A stretch of DNA of 64,000 nucleotides, from contig CAJFCJ010000019.1 of assembly GCA_904063045.1 (NCBI GenBank), positions 3,602,684-3,666,683 of the forward strand. The letters are read 5' to 3'. The notes beneath the pieces are model-generated. The model was not told the origin of the DNA. It searched no databases and saw only the letters and a program-made list of their open reading frames with translations. Shown here piece by piece: positions 13,701 to 24,898 of this stretch. Within the stretch, counting starts at the first letter, position 1. Every line of letters begins with the position of its first letter. Origin of the DNA: Dimorphilus gyrociliatus. Taxonomy: Eukaryota > Annelida > Polychaeta > Dinophilidae. The position numbers and the translations under genes were made by a program.

Positions 13701-14874
13701 CGTATACCCTTTCACTTTCCGTTTGACTTGAGCGACCACTTTCTGGTCGTCTAGCAGGAACGGAGGAAGGTCTTGGCTTTCGTGAATTAGGGCTAAGATA
13801 TGGTAGGATCTCTTCATCACCTTTCCTTCCGCGATCAGCCTATTTAAAACAAGCAGTATGAATAACATTTGATATTCTTTAAAGAACAAGTAAACCAGCA
13901 TATATAAAAAGTGATATAATGTGAAAGTAAGAAATTGGACCCCCGCAAGTAATTGATCTTATGTTTTTATATTAAAAAATATAAACAACTATGTCAAGCA
14001 TTACCGTATGTGCATAGCGAGCCTAGTGATTTTTAAAGAGGTTGAATAATTGATCGAATACCGTTTGAGTTGAATGATTAATAGCTTGCTGTTTTCTAGG
14101 TTTTCTTGGTCTCATACGTCTAGACATCAAAAACCATGAAGCTGGCTCTTTCTTTTTTTTTTGAATAAGTATAGTTTTTGATTAGTTTTTTCAAATTCCG
14201 TTACTTATTGATTCAATATTTATATATTATGGCAATATGACGAGAATATAGGATTGTACCAAAAAGATATATATGTATAGTATTTATAGATATATAGATA
14301 TCGATTATAATAACCACTGTTATTTACATACCTTTACTCTTCTAACAAGTTCAATTTTTGATATTTCCTCAAGTTTTTTCTTTACCAGAACCTACGTGAG
14401 GTAAATTTTTGATTGATTAGTCCGATATAATGAAAAAGACGTTAACTTACTTGTCGATTTCTCTCCACGTCTAAGGTTTTATGAACAATTGCTTGAGCTA
14501 AAAGATCTCTTACATGCTTCTTATGTTCCTTTTTAGCCATATTTATTCTATATGAATTTTCCGATATAATGTTCCCATTTCTAGTAATCTAATTTAAAGA
14601 AAATAATCAATAATTAAAAAAAATATTCTCCATATATATCTTTTATCTATTTCTTACCAGTCCTGATCGTCTAAGGTGACGTCTCATTTTGTCGTTAGAA
14701 AAATAACCCGCAAGATGGGGATCTAACAAGCTATTATAAGCTGACAATGGCCTGTGAAACAAACACAGTTTACTTTCATATGAATTTCTAATTTCAGTTT
14801 TGTTGAGTGTATTTCATATAAAATGATTCTTTCAATTAGAGAAAACATACATACCCTCCTTCCAAGTGGCTCAT
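10770..14874 (-). CDS. ERICH3: Glutamate-rich protein 3 (ERICH3)-like, DUF4590 ciliary protein
   Basis: Multi-exon minus-strand gene starting at ATG 14874-14872. Exon 1 is 14855-14874, exon 2 14658-14751 and exon 3 14451-14588. The first 38 residues include PLSAYNSLLDPHLAGYFSND and MRRHLRRSGL, nearly the vertebrate ERICH3 N terminus. The exon ending near 12610 carries the DUF4590 block with STCCEYKHSVGRHLGCKKGH and APCYKC, a conserved Cys/His-rich core. It is followed by a Lys-rich segment and a long Ser/Thr/Glu-rich exon (11280-12510) with a 38-residue repeat. The last visible exon encodes KYEDDFENHDE and then a Ser/Asp tract, ending AAG A at a GTAAGT donor. No stop codon precedes that donor; read-through of the intron would stop after about a dozen residues. 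ERICH3 is linked to primary cilium formation and vesicle trafficking in vertebrates. Family assignment is confident; the 3' end is not. Confidence 0.85.
11487..11942 (-). repeat. 114-bp coding minisatellite in ERICH3 (four units)
   Basis: The motif GTATTACTCTCAG recurs at 11601, 11715 and 11829 with exact 114-bp spacing. A diverged unit starts at 11487. Each unit encodes 38 residues of the type TTATSKTTRTENTNDSDSSE followed by a Ser/Thr/Lys-rich segment. The three right-hand units are nearly identical. The multiple-of-three period predicts in-frame length polymorphism. An adjoining (Ser-Glu)n tract is encoded at about 11955-11990. Confidence 0.92.
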
Positions 14875-14984
14875 CTTGACTTTTAAGACACCAACAATTA
14901 CTATGTAATATCAAACTTTGAACAAAATCAAGTTCAAATAATCACTTGACAATTTCTGTTTAGGGGGAACGACGGCTATGATTT

Positions 14985-14999
14985 GTTGTCGTTGACAAC
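14985..14999. promoter_or_regulatory. Candidate RFX X-box upstream of ERICH3
   Basis: Perfect inverted repeat GTTGTC-GTT-GACAAC, 111 bp upstream of the ERICH3 start codon in the divergent ERICH3/Maf promoter. RFX factors bind imperfect inverted repeats of this type (GTTRCC half sites, spacer 0-3) upstream of ciliary genes. The half sites differ from the best consensus at one position, so this is a candidate only. Confidence 0.4.
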
Positions 15000-15173
15000 G
15001 CATACCAAATGTTTGTCTAAAAAACGGGTTCGGTGTTCTAAAACCTTTACGAAAACATTTTACGTTAGCAGACGCTCATATATCAATTTCAAAACTATTG
15101 CACAATTCAAGAGTAATACATATTGCTTAACAATTTGTTCAATTTATTAATTTGTTAATTTGTTGAAGAAAAG

Positions 15174-16144
15174 ATGCTTTTATCAATCGCTCATATAATA
15201 AGATCGAAAAAAATAATACTTGCCAGTGGATCGCCACGCCGAAAAGAAATTCTCTCAAATGCAGTAAGCTTCTACTTTCTTTTCAATTAATTATTTTACC
15301 TAAAATTTCTATCATGCTATACTTTTCATTCAGGGTTTAAAGGTTGATATCATTCCGTCAAAGTTCGAAGAAAATCTCGACAAGACAACCTATAAAGACA
15401 CGTTTGAATATGCTATTGATACATCATATCATAAAGGCTTAGAAGTTGTTGATCGCATGATTAATGAAGGAAAAGTAATTAAATGATTTTAAAATAATGA
15501 CAATAATAATAACCTATTTTATTCTATTCTTTTACAGGAATTTGATTTGGTTATTGCCGCTGATACAATAGTGACCATGAATGATAAAATTTTTGAAAAA
15601 CCACGTTCAATGGAAGATGCGGTTGAGATGCTAAAAGGGTAAAGTGATTTTGGTTGTTAAAATAGCAAAGGAAAGTTGACTAACTAAACGAGCTAATTTA
15701 ATAATACAGATTCCGGGGGCTAAGTCATGTTGTATATACTGGTGTCACATTAATATTTAACGAAGGTAAGTTATTTATAATCCTCAATAAACTAACCTAT
15801 AAATCTGAATTATTCCACTAGGAGGAAAAAGAAACATTGAACGTTTTCATTGTGGAACACAAGTAAAATTTTCGAACGTTGACCTAAAAACTATTGAAGC
15901 ATACGTTTCAACTGGAGAATCTATGTAATAAACTACTTTATAGTTCAACTACTTGAATGAATTTGCTAATTTACGTTAAATTTTGTTTTTTGTATTCAGG
16001 GATAAAGCTGGTGGATATGGTATTCAAGCCCTTGGAGGATCCCTTGTTGAAGAAATTAAGGGAGATTATTTTAACGTTATGGGACTACCATTGAATTCTT
16101 TATTCAAAAGAATTTATGATCATTATCAGGCGAATAGTGATTAA
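15174..16144 (+). CDS. Maf/HAM1-like nucleotide pyrophosphatase (ASMTL N-domain type)
   Basis: Six exons: 15174-15263, 15334-15474, 15538-15638, 15710-15765, 15822-15924 and 16000-16144, all with GT/AG borders and consistent phases. The protein is about 210 residues. It opens with the Maf signature [13 protein letters not shown] and continues with IAADTIV and the C-terminal [20 protein letters not shown], all typical of Maf proteins. Maf enzymes hydrolyse dTTP, UTP and modified pyrimidine nucleotides to monophosphates. In vertebrates this domain is the N-terminal half of ASMTL, fused to a methyltransferase; here TAA at 16142-16144 ends the protein after the Maf domain. The gene is divergent from ERICH3, with 299 bp between start codons. 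Confidence 0.92.
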
Positions 16145-16218
16145 TAAGACCAATACTTTCATTGACTCGTTGTAATTCGTTCATAGACAAAAAAAAATAT
16201 ATTTACGGGTACAACAAG

Positions 16219-16904
16219 ATGGCGGTGGTGATAGATAAAAAAATATATGGTGACTTTGGAAAAGTTATTCTATTCGTATGCAGTAAGTATATCATTAGAT
16301 CTCAGGGACTTACTGCAGGCTTTATTTCGTTCTTAAGTGAACAATTTATAAAATTTTAAGATAAATATAATATATTTATATCTCACTTAACAAATACTTT
16401 TTCCATTGCAAAATTATTTGTTTATTACTAATATTCATTTCTTATTCCATCTCTACTCTTCTTCTTTTTCGTTTTCCTTCACTTTTCTCATACGATCTTT
16501 TACAATATATCAATTTAATCCTCATGAAAAATTTTCCTATCTTTCATCTAGACATTAAAGAATCTCCAAGTGTCTTTTTACACGTTTTGTTCCGCAACAT
16601 TAAGTTTCTAATTGGTTTAGAGGATGAGTTACAAATCATTCGTATTATTGGCTCAGCTAATTGCCAATTATATTATAAAGGAATAATTTTGAAAGAACAT
16701 AATTTCAGCTATAAAGATTATAAAGCCTCTCATAAGTCTGACCTCAATTCGAAAGTAATTAAATTAGTAAGTTTTATAGTAAAATTGAAGAATAGAATAT
16801 ATTCTTCCGCTCGCTAATATCAATATCTATTGAAAAAGATATATTTTCTTATTAAGATATTATTATTAATTAAATAGCTTTCCATCCTATCTCCTTTACA
16901 GTGA
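16219..16904 (+). CDS. Small spliced gene, unrecognised
   Basis: The ATG at 16219 lies only 75 bp after the Maf stop codon. Exon 1 (16219-16282) encodes MAVVIDKKIYGDFGKVILFV plus Cys and ends at a strong GTAAGT donor in phase 1. An acceptor at 16551 (TTTCATCTAG) opens exon 2 in the matching phase, with an open frame through about 16766. Splicing from GTAAGT at 16767 to the acceptor at 16901 would place a TGA at once; unspliced, the frame stops at 16817. The product is about 93-110 residues with alternating hydrophobic strands (FLHVLFRNIKFLIGLEDELQ), looking like a small beta-rich domain. I do not recognise it. Reading it as 3' UTR of the Maf gene is the alternative. Confidence 0.4.
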
Positions 16905-17202
16905 AGCGTCACTACTTAGTGTTCCATATCTATATATATTTTTGAGGTGTACTGTTTATAAATCTTATTTTTGGCCTAATCTCTGTCCTACTTTAATTCT
17001 TAAGAACTCATGGGTGAGTACTTTAGTTTTGCTATCCAGTTACATCAAGTTAGTCAAGCAGGACGAGTTTCCAAGAAGATATCAATTTTAGAAGCTTTGT
17101 TTTTAATCGTAAATAAAGTAAGATGTATTTTGTTTTATTGTTATTAATAAACGTGAAAAGCTGACATACTTTTCTAGTTTATCGATATTTTATTAAAATA
17201 GG

Positions 17203-17894
17203 ATGGCATCTTCGAATTGTGAGGATATTTTTTTAAATCCACCTCCAAGAATAATATGGGCAGAGGAGGAGCCTGATCCAATTTTTAAACAAAGCATAGA
17301 AGGATCAGAATTACCTGAACCTATCTTTCCAAAACCGACTTTTACACCTATAAGAGAATTATCGGAGAAAAGTTTCTCAGACGAGGAAATCGATAAAGGA
17401 AAACGCGTCCCAAATTTAGAGCAGGTATGAAAACTTTTACTTATCCAACGCTTTTCTTCCTTCGCCCCTGATTCCTATTCTTATTTTACTATATTATTTA
17501 GATGCTGCTAACTAATCGGCCTCCTACAAAAGAAGAAAAAAAGGGTAAGAAAAAGAGAAGGAAGGAAAATCAGAAGAGAAAACAGGCGGATTGTTTGCAA
17601 AAGGCATTAAAAATTTTTCAACAATTTTCAAAGGATACTGGAACCCAACTAAATGTTTACCCTTTTAAAAATGAATTAAAGAAAGGTGAAGTAATAAAAA
17701 ACCAAAAACCACCTCATTTTATCAGCATTGATAAAATTGATAAAAAACTAGTTGAAGACTATTGTAGAATTCTACTAATAGGAGTTTTAAAAGATTTAAT
17801 TGAAATAGTACCAAAAGTTTTTGAATTAAAACGGAAAATAAGAGAAACAGAAAGTTTGGAAGAAAAGATGCTTGCTTTGGGAATAATGCATTAA
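17203..17894 (+). CDS. Small lysine-rich protein of unknown function
   Basis: Two exons: ATG at 17203 to 17427 ending GAGCAG before GTATGA, then an acceptor (TTATTTAG) opening at 17502/17503 and a stop at 17892-17894. The phase-0 join gives about 204 residues. The N-terminal 75 residues are acidic and proline-rich (NPPPRIIWAEEEPDPIF). The second exon starts with a highly basic helix (KEEKKGKKKRRKENQKRKQ), a likely nuclear-localisation or RNA-binding stretch. A helical C-terminal region follows, with KDLIEIVPKVFELKRKI. A 3' splice-site-like TAAAATAG sits one base before the start codon. The poly(A) signal at 17928 fits a short 3' UTR. I recognise no family. Confidence 0.6.
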
Positions 17895-18271
17895 AAAAAA
17901 AACATTGTACCTAATCCATTTTTAAACAATAAAAAAAAGAAAACTAATAAAAAAAAGTAGGTCATTTTAATAGAAAACAACTGTAAGTGGTTTTTTTTCG
18001 GATACAACGATAAAAGGTGTTGGAGGAGGTAAAAAAAAGAGAGAAAGAGGAAATATATAAATAGCTTTCGAACTATTGATATTATCGATTATTTTAAAGT
18101 CAGTTTCCGTGAATTAGGAAAGAGAAAGGATATTATTGTAAGTATATACAAAATACTAAATATATTTAAATATCTTGTATATTTAAAAGAAAAATAGGAA
18201 AAAAATGAAAGAACAAAAAGGTTCAACAGTTAAATCATAACGAAATAATTGTAAAACACTTAAGTAGTAGG
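17895..18271. other. Convergent 3' intergenic region
   Basis: Space between the 3' ends of the 17203-17894 gene and the DPY19-like gene. It holds an AATAAA on the plus strand at 17928 and AT-rich sequence; no coding or structured element is seen. Confidence 0.5.
17928..17933 (+). terminator. Poly(A) signal
   Basis: AATAAA 34 bp after the stop codon of the unrecognised gene ending at 17894, followed by A-rich sequence. Confidence 0.55.
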
Positions 18272-21200
18272 TCATTTTTTAAATAGTCTTGGATTTTTTA
18301 ATTTGAAAACAGAATATTGTTGATTATCGAAAACCTTTTCGAAATATTCCGATTTACCATTTTGTATTAAACTCTTGCATACAATTGGTTGATTTTTAAA
18401 GTTTGGTTCCTCTAAATCCCAGCTTTCGTACATAGAGCATCCGGATTTCGATGATCCGAAGCACCAGTGATGAGCAATTACAACATATTGAACGTACATT
18501 TCTCGTAGGGTTGCATATACTGTTTTAGTGGCCCTCCTTGAGAAAATAGAATAAACCTTTTTATTTCGTTCTCTTAATGCTGAGTCTTCGTAATGCGGAT
18601 GATTAACCACCGGCCTTCCGGTTGATAGTTTAATATTAGCCATTGTCGGCATTGGTCCCGCAAAGACGGCTGATTTTTTAGTTTTCTTTTCTATCCAATC
18701 GAATAAACCTTCAGTTTGAAGATCAGAATATTCTCCTGTTCTTGATAATTCTACTTCTAAATTCTTTTTCCCCTCGTAAGCCATAAGAGCTAAGACGACA
18801 AATATCAATCCGTAATAAAGGCTCTTCTTCTTTATGAATGAAAAATATTTTGGGGAAGCAATTAGACCCGATATTAGGCATAGATGAGGAGTAAAGAAAA
18901 GTTTCAACCGCATTATAATTGCTGCCATTAAAGTATAGGCACATAGTTGCAGTATATTGTATATGACTTCCCCTCCAGTTCTTTCTGCATTATTGTCGTT
19001 CATTCTCCACTTGGTATATTCATCTTTAAGATGCTATAGATTTATAAAAGACAAGAAAATATTCAACATTAAAAAAAAACTATAAAATTTAAAAAATACT
19101 TACGTAAATCAATACTACAATACAGCAAATTGCTGCAGTTGGTACAAGTAGCGTTTTACATAAATCTGTTACAGTTTTCATAGGGAGAAAATCGAACTCA
19201 GCTGCGCATGTATAAAGCATAGTATGAAAGTCCCTATAATCCGTAAATTTACTCCTAAGTATATCTGAAATGTGAGCGTCGTCTTGAATGTTTAACAAAC
19301 GTGATAGGACCATTTTGAAACAGATTGATGCCAGTAAAACAAATAGAGTTTTAATAAGAACAGCTATGGGAAACCATAGGAATTTTGGTGATATTTTCTC
19401 CAAATAAATCAATATTGAAACACTTATTAATGCGGAGAAGAAATATGAAGTTATTAACATCTTATTTCCAAGAAGGAAAGCAAAGGAAATAATAAACCCT
19501 GCCCATATTCCTGCCAAATATTTCACAGTATTATTCCTATTAGTATATTGGATTGCATGAACACCAAATACAGCCAATAGCTGAGTTAAAAGTGCGAATT
19601 GAGCGAATTGCCATGGCAACATAAATGAAACAGTAGTTATCGCCAGTATTGCTGATAGCCAATAGCTTGGATTTTTCCTCTTTAAGACCATTGTGACAAC
19701 AAACATATGGCAAATACAGAATGGATATGCGAAACTCTCCCGTAACGGAGGTGTGTTCATTACTCTAGTACATTCTCCATGATTAAAGAAAAATGCTGTT
19801 GTCGCAACAACACCACCTAAAATGGAAATAAAAAAAATTTCTGTACAGATATTTTCTATATATATATACATTCGATAATAACCTAAGGAACTCCCCTCGG
19901 ATAAATATGAGGCAAAAAGAAAGAATATAGTCATCATAGCACCATTTAAAATCCAGATGGCGTTGGTATAGAAAATCATAGGATCTCCAAGCCCCTCGCA
20001 GCTAAGAACGTCTGCAAGGTCGTCTCCCCTATAAACAATAAGTAAAAAATAATTAAATAAATAATAAAAAAAAATCTATATTTTATTTCATTTTCTTCCG
20101 TCTCCACTTTTTTTTAGTCTCTTCCTTTTCCTTTCTATATGTTCTATCGTTAGTTTCATTCGTATATTTTTTTATATACATCTAAATGAACATCATAACA
20201 GGAAATAGAGTGTCATCCTTCCCCTTATATTTGTACAACAATCTACAAGTCTTTCATCTATTGACACGCCGCAATTATAGTCGTATTCATGAAAAATTCA
20301 CGCGCTTTTCATGTTTATTGCCGCTCTGTTCCTTAGCGTTCGATAATGAAAATGATAAATATCTACGTTCCCTAACCCTAACTTTAAATTTACGCGTAAA
20401 ATTGGATAAAATAGAAAATTAACTTAACAGTAATCTTAAAATTGAGAAAAATTTTTAATTTTAATTTTTGTACAAATTTTTTTTTTATAAAAAAAAAATA
20501 CTTTCCTTTTTTTTTAATAAACAAAATGTTTAACTTACCTAAATGTGTTATAGCAAAATCTTGTCTGAACTCCCCTCCAACTTTGCCAACGATTATAGAC
20601 CTTAAAAGCACCTGACAATACAACTTCCGGCCATAGATTAAATCTCTGTAGTGTATTTATTTCATTGGGAAATTCTGTGAGTTTGTCGTTTGTTATCTCA
20701 TGCAAACCACCAATCCATCCTTCTTTAGACTCAACAATAATTTTGAAATATGAGTAATATAAACCCTACATGGAAGAAAAAAAACAAAAATATAGAGTAA
20801 ATATAATAAATACAATTGTCAATTTTCCCAATATACAAATTTAAATAAGAAGATTAAGGGGAAAGAGAGCATCTTATTACTATACTGTATACGAGCAATA
20901 AGTCATTAGGTACAAAAAAAGAACTTGTTAAAAAAAATGACATTTTTTTTATCATAGATCAGATTTTTTTCTTTTAAAACTTTAGCAAATAAGGTGAATC
21001 GAATAAAATATCTTAAAATCATATGGATAATTCAATATAGAAAACTCGATGGTCAATACAGTTAAAATTAGCATTCCTAAAATAAATTACATATCAACAG
21101 CTCGATAGATGAAATGCTCACGAGAGAAAGCTACAGGAAGGATTTAATTTAGAACAATACAATTAGCGGCTACATTAAAGACTTACTAATGCTCTTAAAT

Positions 21201-21910
21201 TTAGTACAGGAAAAACTCTTCTTGTTTAGTTTGTTGGTTTTTTTTATCTCCTTTCAATTTATAAATATAAGCCCTAGATTATATATCTACTTATAATAAA
21301 GTATTTTACAAACACGATACTAAAAGACACGTAAATATTGCGTGTCAGTTTTTCGTCATCTTAATTTATATATAAATACTATACGCTATTCTTCTATATA
21401 CTGTAGATATTATAGATGTTTTAAGGATAAAACAGTTAGTCAACGTTTCCTCTGTAGACTAACCATTAAAATTACATAATTAACAGGTTATACATCAAAG
21501 ACAAGCAACCATTAGATATGCAATTGCATTTCTTACAGTCTTTTCGAAGTAGTAATCAGCTTACAATAAAAAATGAATGTCAATTTTTTTCTGACAAACT
21601 ATTTATAGCTACGAGAATTTTTTTTTATTCTTTACGATTATGTAACATGTTATTTTGCATCCTTCTCTCTTTCTTCCTCTTTTACTTTCTTGTTAAACCT
21701 AACCTCTATATACATTTAAACGATTAATATATAAATACTTAATGAAAATCCATTCTTATCAAACTCTTCACAACAAAAAAATATAAAAGTTTTTATTATA
21801 CTTTAAAAAGAGTATTTTTATATATTTATAATCTATTATTTACAAGTAAAATACCACGCAATCGCTCTCTTTTTTATAATATAAAGGGCTATAAACATAT
21901 AGCAGGAGAC

Positions 21911-21965
<55 letters not shown>

Positions 21966-24603
21966 CAAACAGACAAACTCAGACACACAGAAAGGGAGGG
22001 AGGGAGGGAGGGAGAGAGAGAATGAGCGAGAGACTGAGAGGTTGAGACGATGTTTGGAATAAATTATTTCGAGAAGAAAAAAAATCCAATAGAATCTGTT
22101 TTACGTCCTCTATACATCTAGAATAAAATACGTATGAGCATTTATACCTAATTTATCTTTTTCTTCTTCCTGTCTCATCTCGCTTCTCGTTTGATACAAA
22201 GAAAACGAAACAATGAAAATAAAGAAGAAAGAAAAAATAACGTAGAAATATGAATAGGATAACTAATACAACTCCCTTTTGTCATTTTGCTGCTATTCTA
22301 TAATTACTAACATCATTTCAGTAGATAATAAAAATGATGATGGAAAGTTATCGATAATTTTTCATTTTCTTATGAGAATAAAGAGTTTTTAAAGTAAATA
22401 AAATGGTCTAAATTGGGTATTAATTAAAGTGTCTATTAAGTTAAGAGTTACGTAGCATAAAGTCTCTCTGGTACGAGAAATCTAAGTAGAATAGCCGCCT
22501 ACATTTTTGACACTACTCGAATAACTGTATGACTGTATAGAAAGGGACTGGGGATGGGGAAAATCTAATAGGGCTCCTTCCTCAACGATAAATTGACTCT
22601 CCAGCGAATTCGATTGTTGGCTTGCTGCTTCTTTCTGCCGTCAAGAGGAGAAAAAAAATTCTAAACCTTACCATTTCCGTTCGGAAGAACATTTCCCTTT
22701 CTAAATTACTTAGATAGGAAAAACGAATCTGGTTCTCGAATATCGTCGATATATGCCACCTACAATGGAGTAAAAACATTAGGATGAAAAGATTTAGCAC
22801 GTTAGAAATAATACTTGTAGACGTTCCTTATCCTAAGTCCCTAATTGGATATCTAAATACAATTTTTACCTAATATCATAAATTTTTCCCTCTCTTTTCC
22901 CTACTCTTTAAGGTCTATAATTTTCTCTTCTCTCTCTCTCTCTCTCTCATTCTGTAAATAGCTAATCTAAAAATATTTTCCCTTAATTTTCAAATTCATT
23001 ATCAGTTAATTCAAATTAATTAAACCAGCCAATCAACGCGCTCTATTAACCGAGATAATTCTTTAATTGGGCTACTTCCTAAACTAAAAATAAAAAGAAA
23101 AGAAAAAAATGAGTTTTTTCAATTTAGATTCGAGAGCAAAACAAATTTTTCCATTTCTTTTAGTTTTTCCAAAGTATTACGCAATAAATTTCATGAATAT
23201 TTGAAGACCCTTGTTGATTTGCTTTCTCCGATAGATTATAATATTCCCACAACTTTACTATTTTACATTCTAAGTAGGGCCTTCGAAAAGACAAACTTAA
23301 CGTCTCTTGAATAATTGAAAAATAAGCTATGAAACGAATATAAACGCAACATTTGTCCTCCCATTCGGTATATTGTTACATAAAAGGTTTAAAAGCAAGG
23401 AAATCGATCAGCCATAGGCGTTCAAGGCTGAGTTTGTCGGCAATAAGTATGGAATTTCATAAATAAATTATTGACCGTGGCAGCAGTTAGCGTTTGGGCA
23501 AATCAATATATACATGTATATACATCCTGTTACCTTTACTAACTGTCTATAAATAGTATCATATATTTTACTCTCCTCCTTAATTCTTAGCATTGATGTC
23601 TGATTCTTTCTAATTATCAATTTATTAAGATATATCATTTTCTAGATACTGAATAATTTTTTCGCCTTTAATTTAGGACTTTAACTCACTTATCATATAC
23701 TGTATATATATATTCAATAAAATAGTTGCCTGAGAATATTTTTGAACGAACTCTTTTTTAAGATTATCATAATGATTTTTCTTCTCCCTTACGGTAGGAT
23801 TTAAAAAATGTATAATATTGATATTCTTTTGGTTTCCAAGGTATTCTTTTTATCGATTCTCGATTTTCACTATTGACAAATTATATATTATAGTCTTTCA
23901 CACTAAATTATTCGCTTTCACGCTTGACAAACTCTATTTGTTTACTTAAGTAGCCCAATCTATTATCTCAATACATTTACAAGTATTAAAGTTTTTAGAT
24001 ACCCGAATAGTTTTATTTGATACAACAATATTTTTTTAATTTACGTTTATTGCTCCCTTTTTTTTCCAATTAAGGACCCTTTTTAACCCTTTTTTCTTAT
24101 TAATTCATTACTAAAACAATGGTAATTTCCAAATAGGGAAAATGGGTAGCTAATTAATAATTCATTACTTTAATCTATAGTAAATAAAATTTAAAACTAA
24201 TTTCAATATATTATCTATAAATATCAAATGTTGTTTATTTTATATTTCAAATTCTTATCATATGTATTGGTATACATTTTGTTTTTTAAACTATTAAGAA
24301 TATTAAATAACGTATTTTTTCCAAATAGAAATAAAAAAGATCACTTACCAATGTAATACTCCCGCACCGACAGCTATAAAGATCAGTTTATTAGACAAAA
24401 TAAGTAAATATAAATATACTATGTATAGTTTACTATGTTCCTATATCTGACAGATACTTACCTAATACAAATATAAACGACCAATGAACTTTGTTTCCTT
24501 GCACACTATTTGACAGTATTCGAAACAGACTTCTTTTCTCTCCAACAGGTTTTACTGAATTAGCATTTCTTTGGGTTGGTGGAATTCTTCTTTTATTGCC
24601 CAT
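18272..24603 (-). CDS. DPY19L: DPY19-like protein C-mannosyltransferase
   Basis: Multi-pass ER membrane enzyme that attaches mannose to tryptophan in WxxW motifs of secretory proteins, using dolichol-phosphate mannose. Exons: about 24470-24603 (start ATG 24603-24601, MGNKRRIPP), about 24354-24376, 22672-22759, 20538-20766, 19102-20028 and 18272-19031. Family landmarks are ENQIRFSYLSNLEREMFFRT, then GLYYSYFKIIVESKEGW, SCEGLGDP, FFNHGECTRVMNTPPLRESF and, near the C terminus, LSTGRPVVNHPHYEDSALRE and GSSKSGCSMYESWDLEEP. Many hydrophobic segments lie in the 927-bp exon. The introns flanking the 88-bp third exon are about 1.9 and 1.6 kb, far longer than neighbours, and hold simple repeats. The paralogue (DPY19L1-4) cannot be decided here. 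The N-terminal cytosolic part is short. Confidence 0.92.
21913..21961. repeat. (AG)n microsatellite
   Basis: About 48 bp of uninterrupted AG dinucleotide in a long DPY19L intron; it reads as (CT)n on the gene's own strand. A (GGGA)n run follows at 21994-22014. Confidence 0.95.
21994..22014. repeat. (GGGA)n microsatellite
   Basis: About five tandem GGGA units followed by more GA repeats, in the same DPY19L intron. Purine-only on the plus strand. Confidence 0.85.
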
Positions 24604-24898
24604 CCTTGTTATGACTGCAAGAGCTAGAGCACAACTATCTCCTCCGTATTTCTATATATTTTCCCGATAGCAGACGACACGTGTAAGTAATAACCTGCGC
24701 CATCTATTGACTTAAACCAGAGCCTTATCTTCGATTTGCAAGATTATATCAAATCAAAGATTACAACTAGGATAGATCATTTTGAACAACTTATATTTAT
24801 ACATATGTAAATTGATTTATTAGTTCTATATTGTTAATTAACGAAATTTTTCGGATGAAGTCGGAAGGGATACTCAACGGATAAGTGTCACAGGAAGA

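Noticed and set aside
20186-20422. Plus-strand 78-residue frame and a CCCTAACCCTAAC telomere-like run near 20372
   Set aside because: Lies within a DPY19L intron. Only two telomere-like units, too few for an interstitial telomere; no coding support.
22925-22950. (CT)n run as a promoter or functional element
   Set aside because: Simple dinucleotide repeat inside the same long intron, without context for function.
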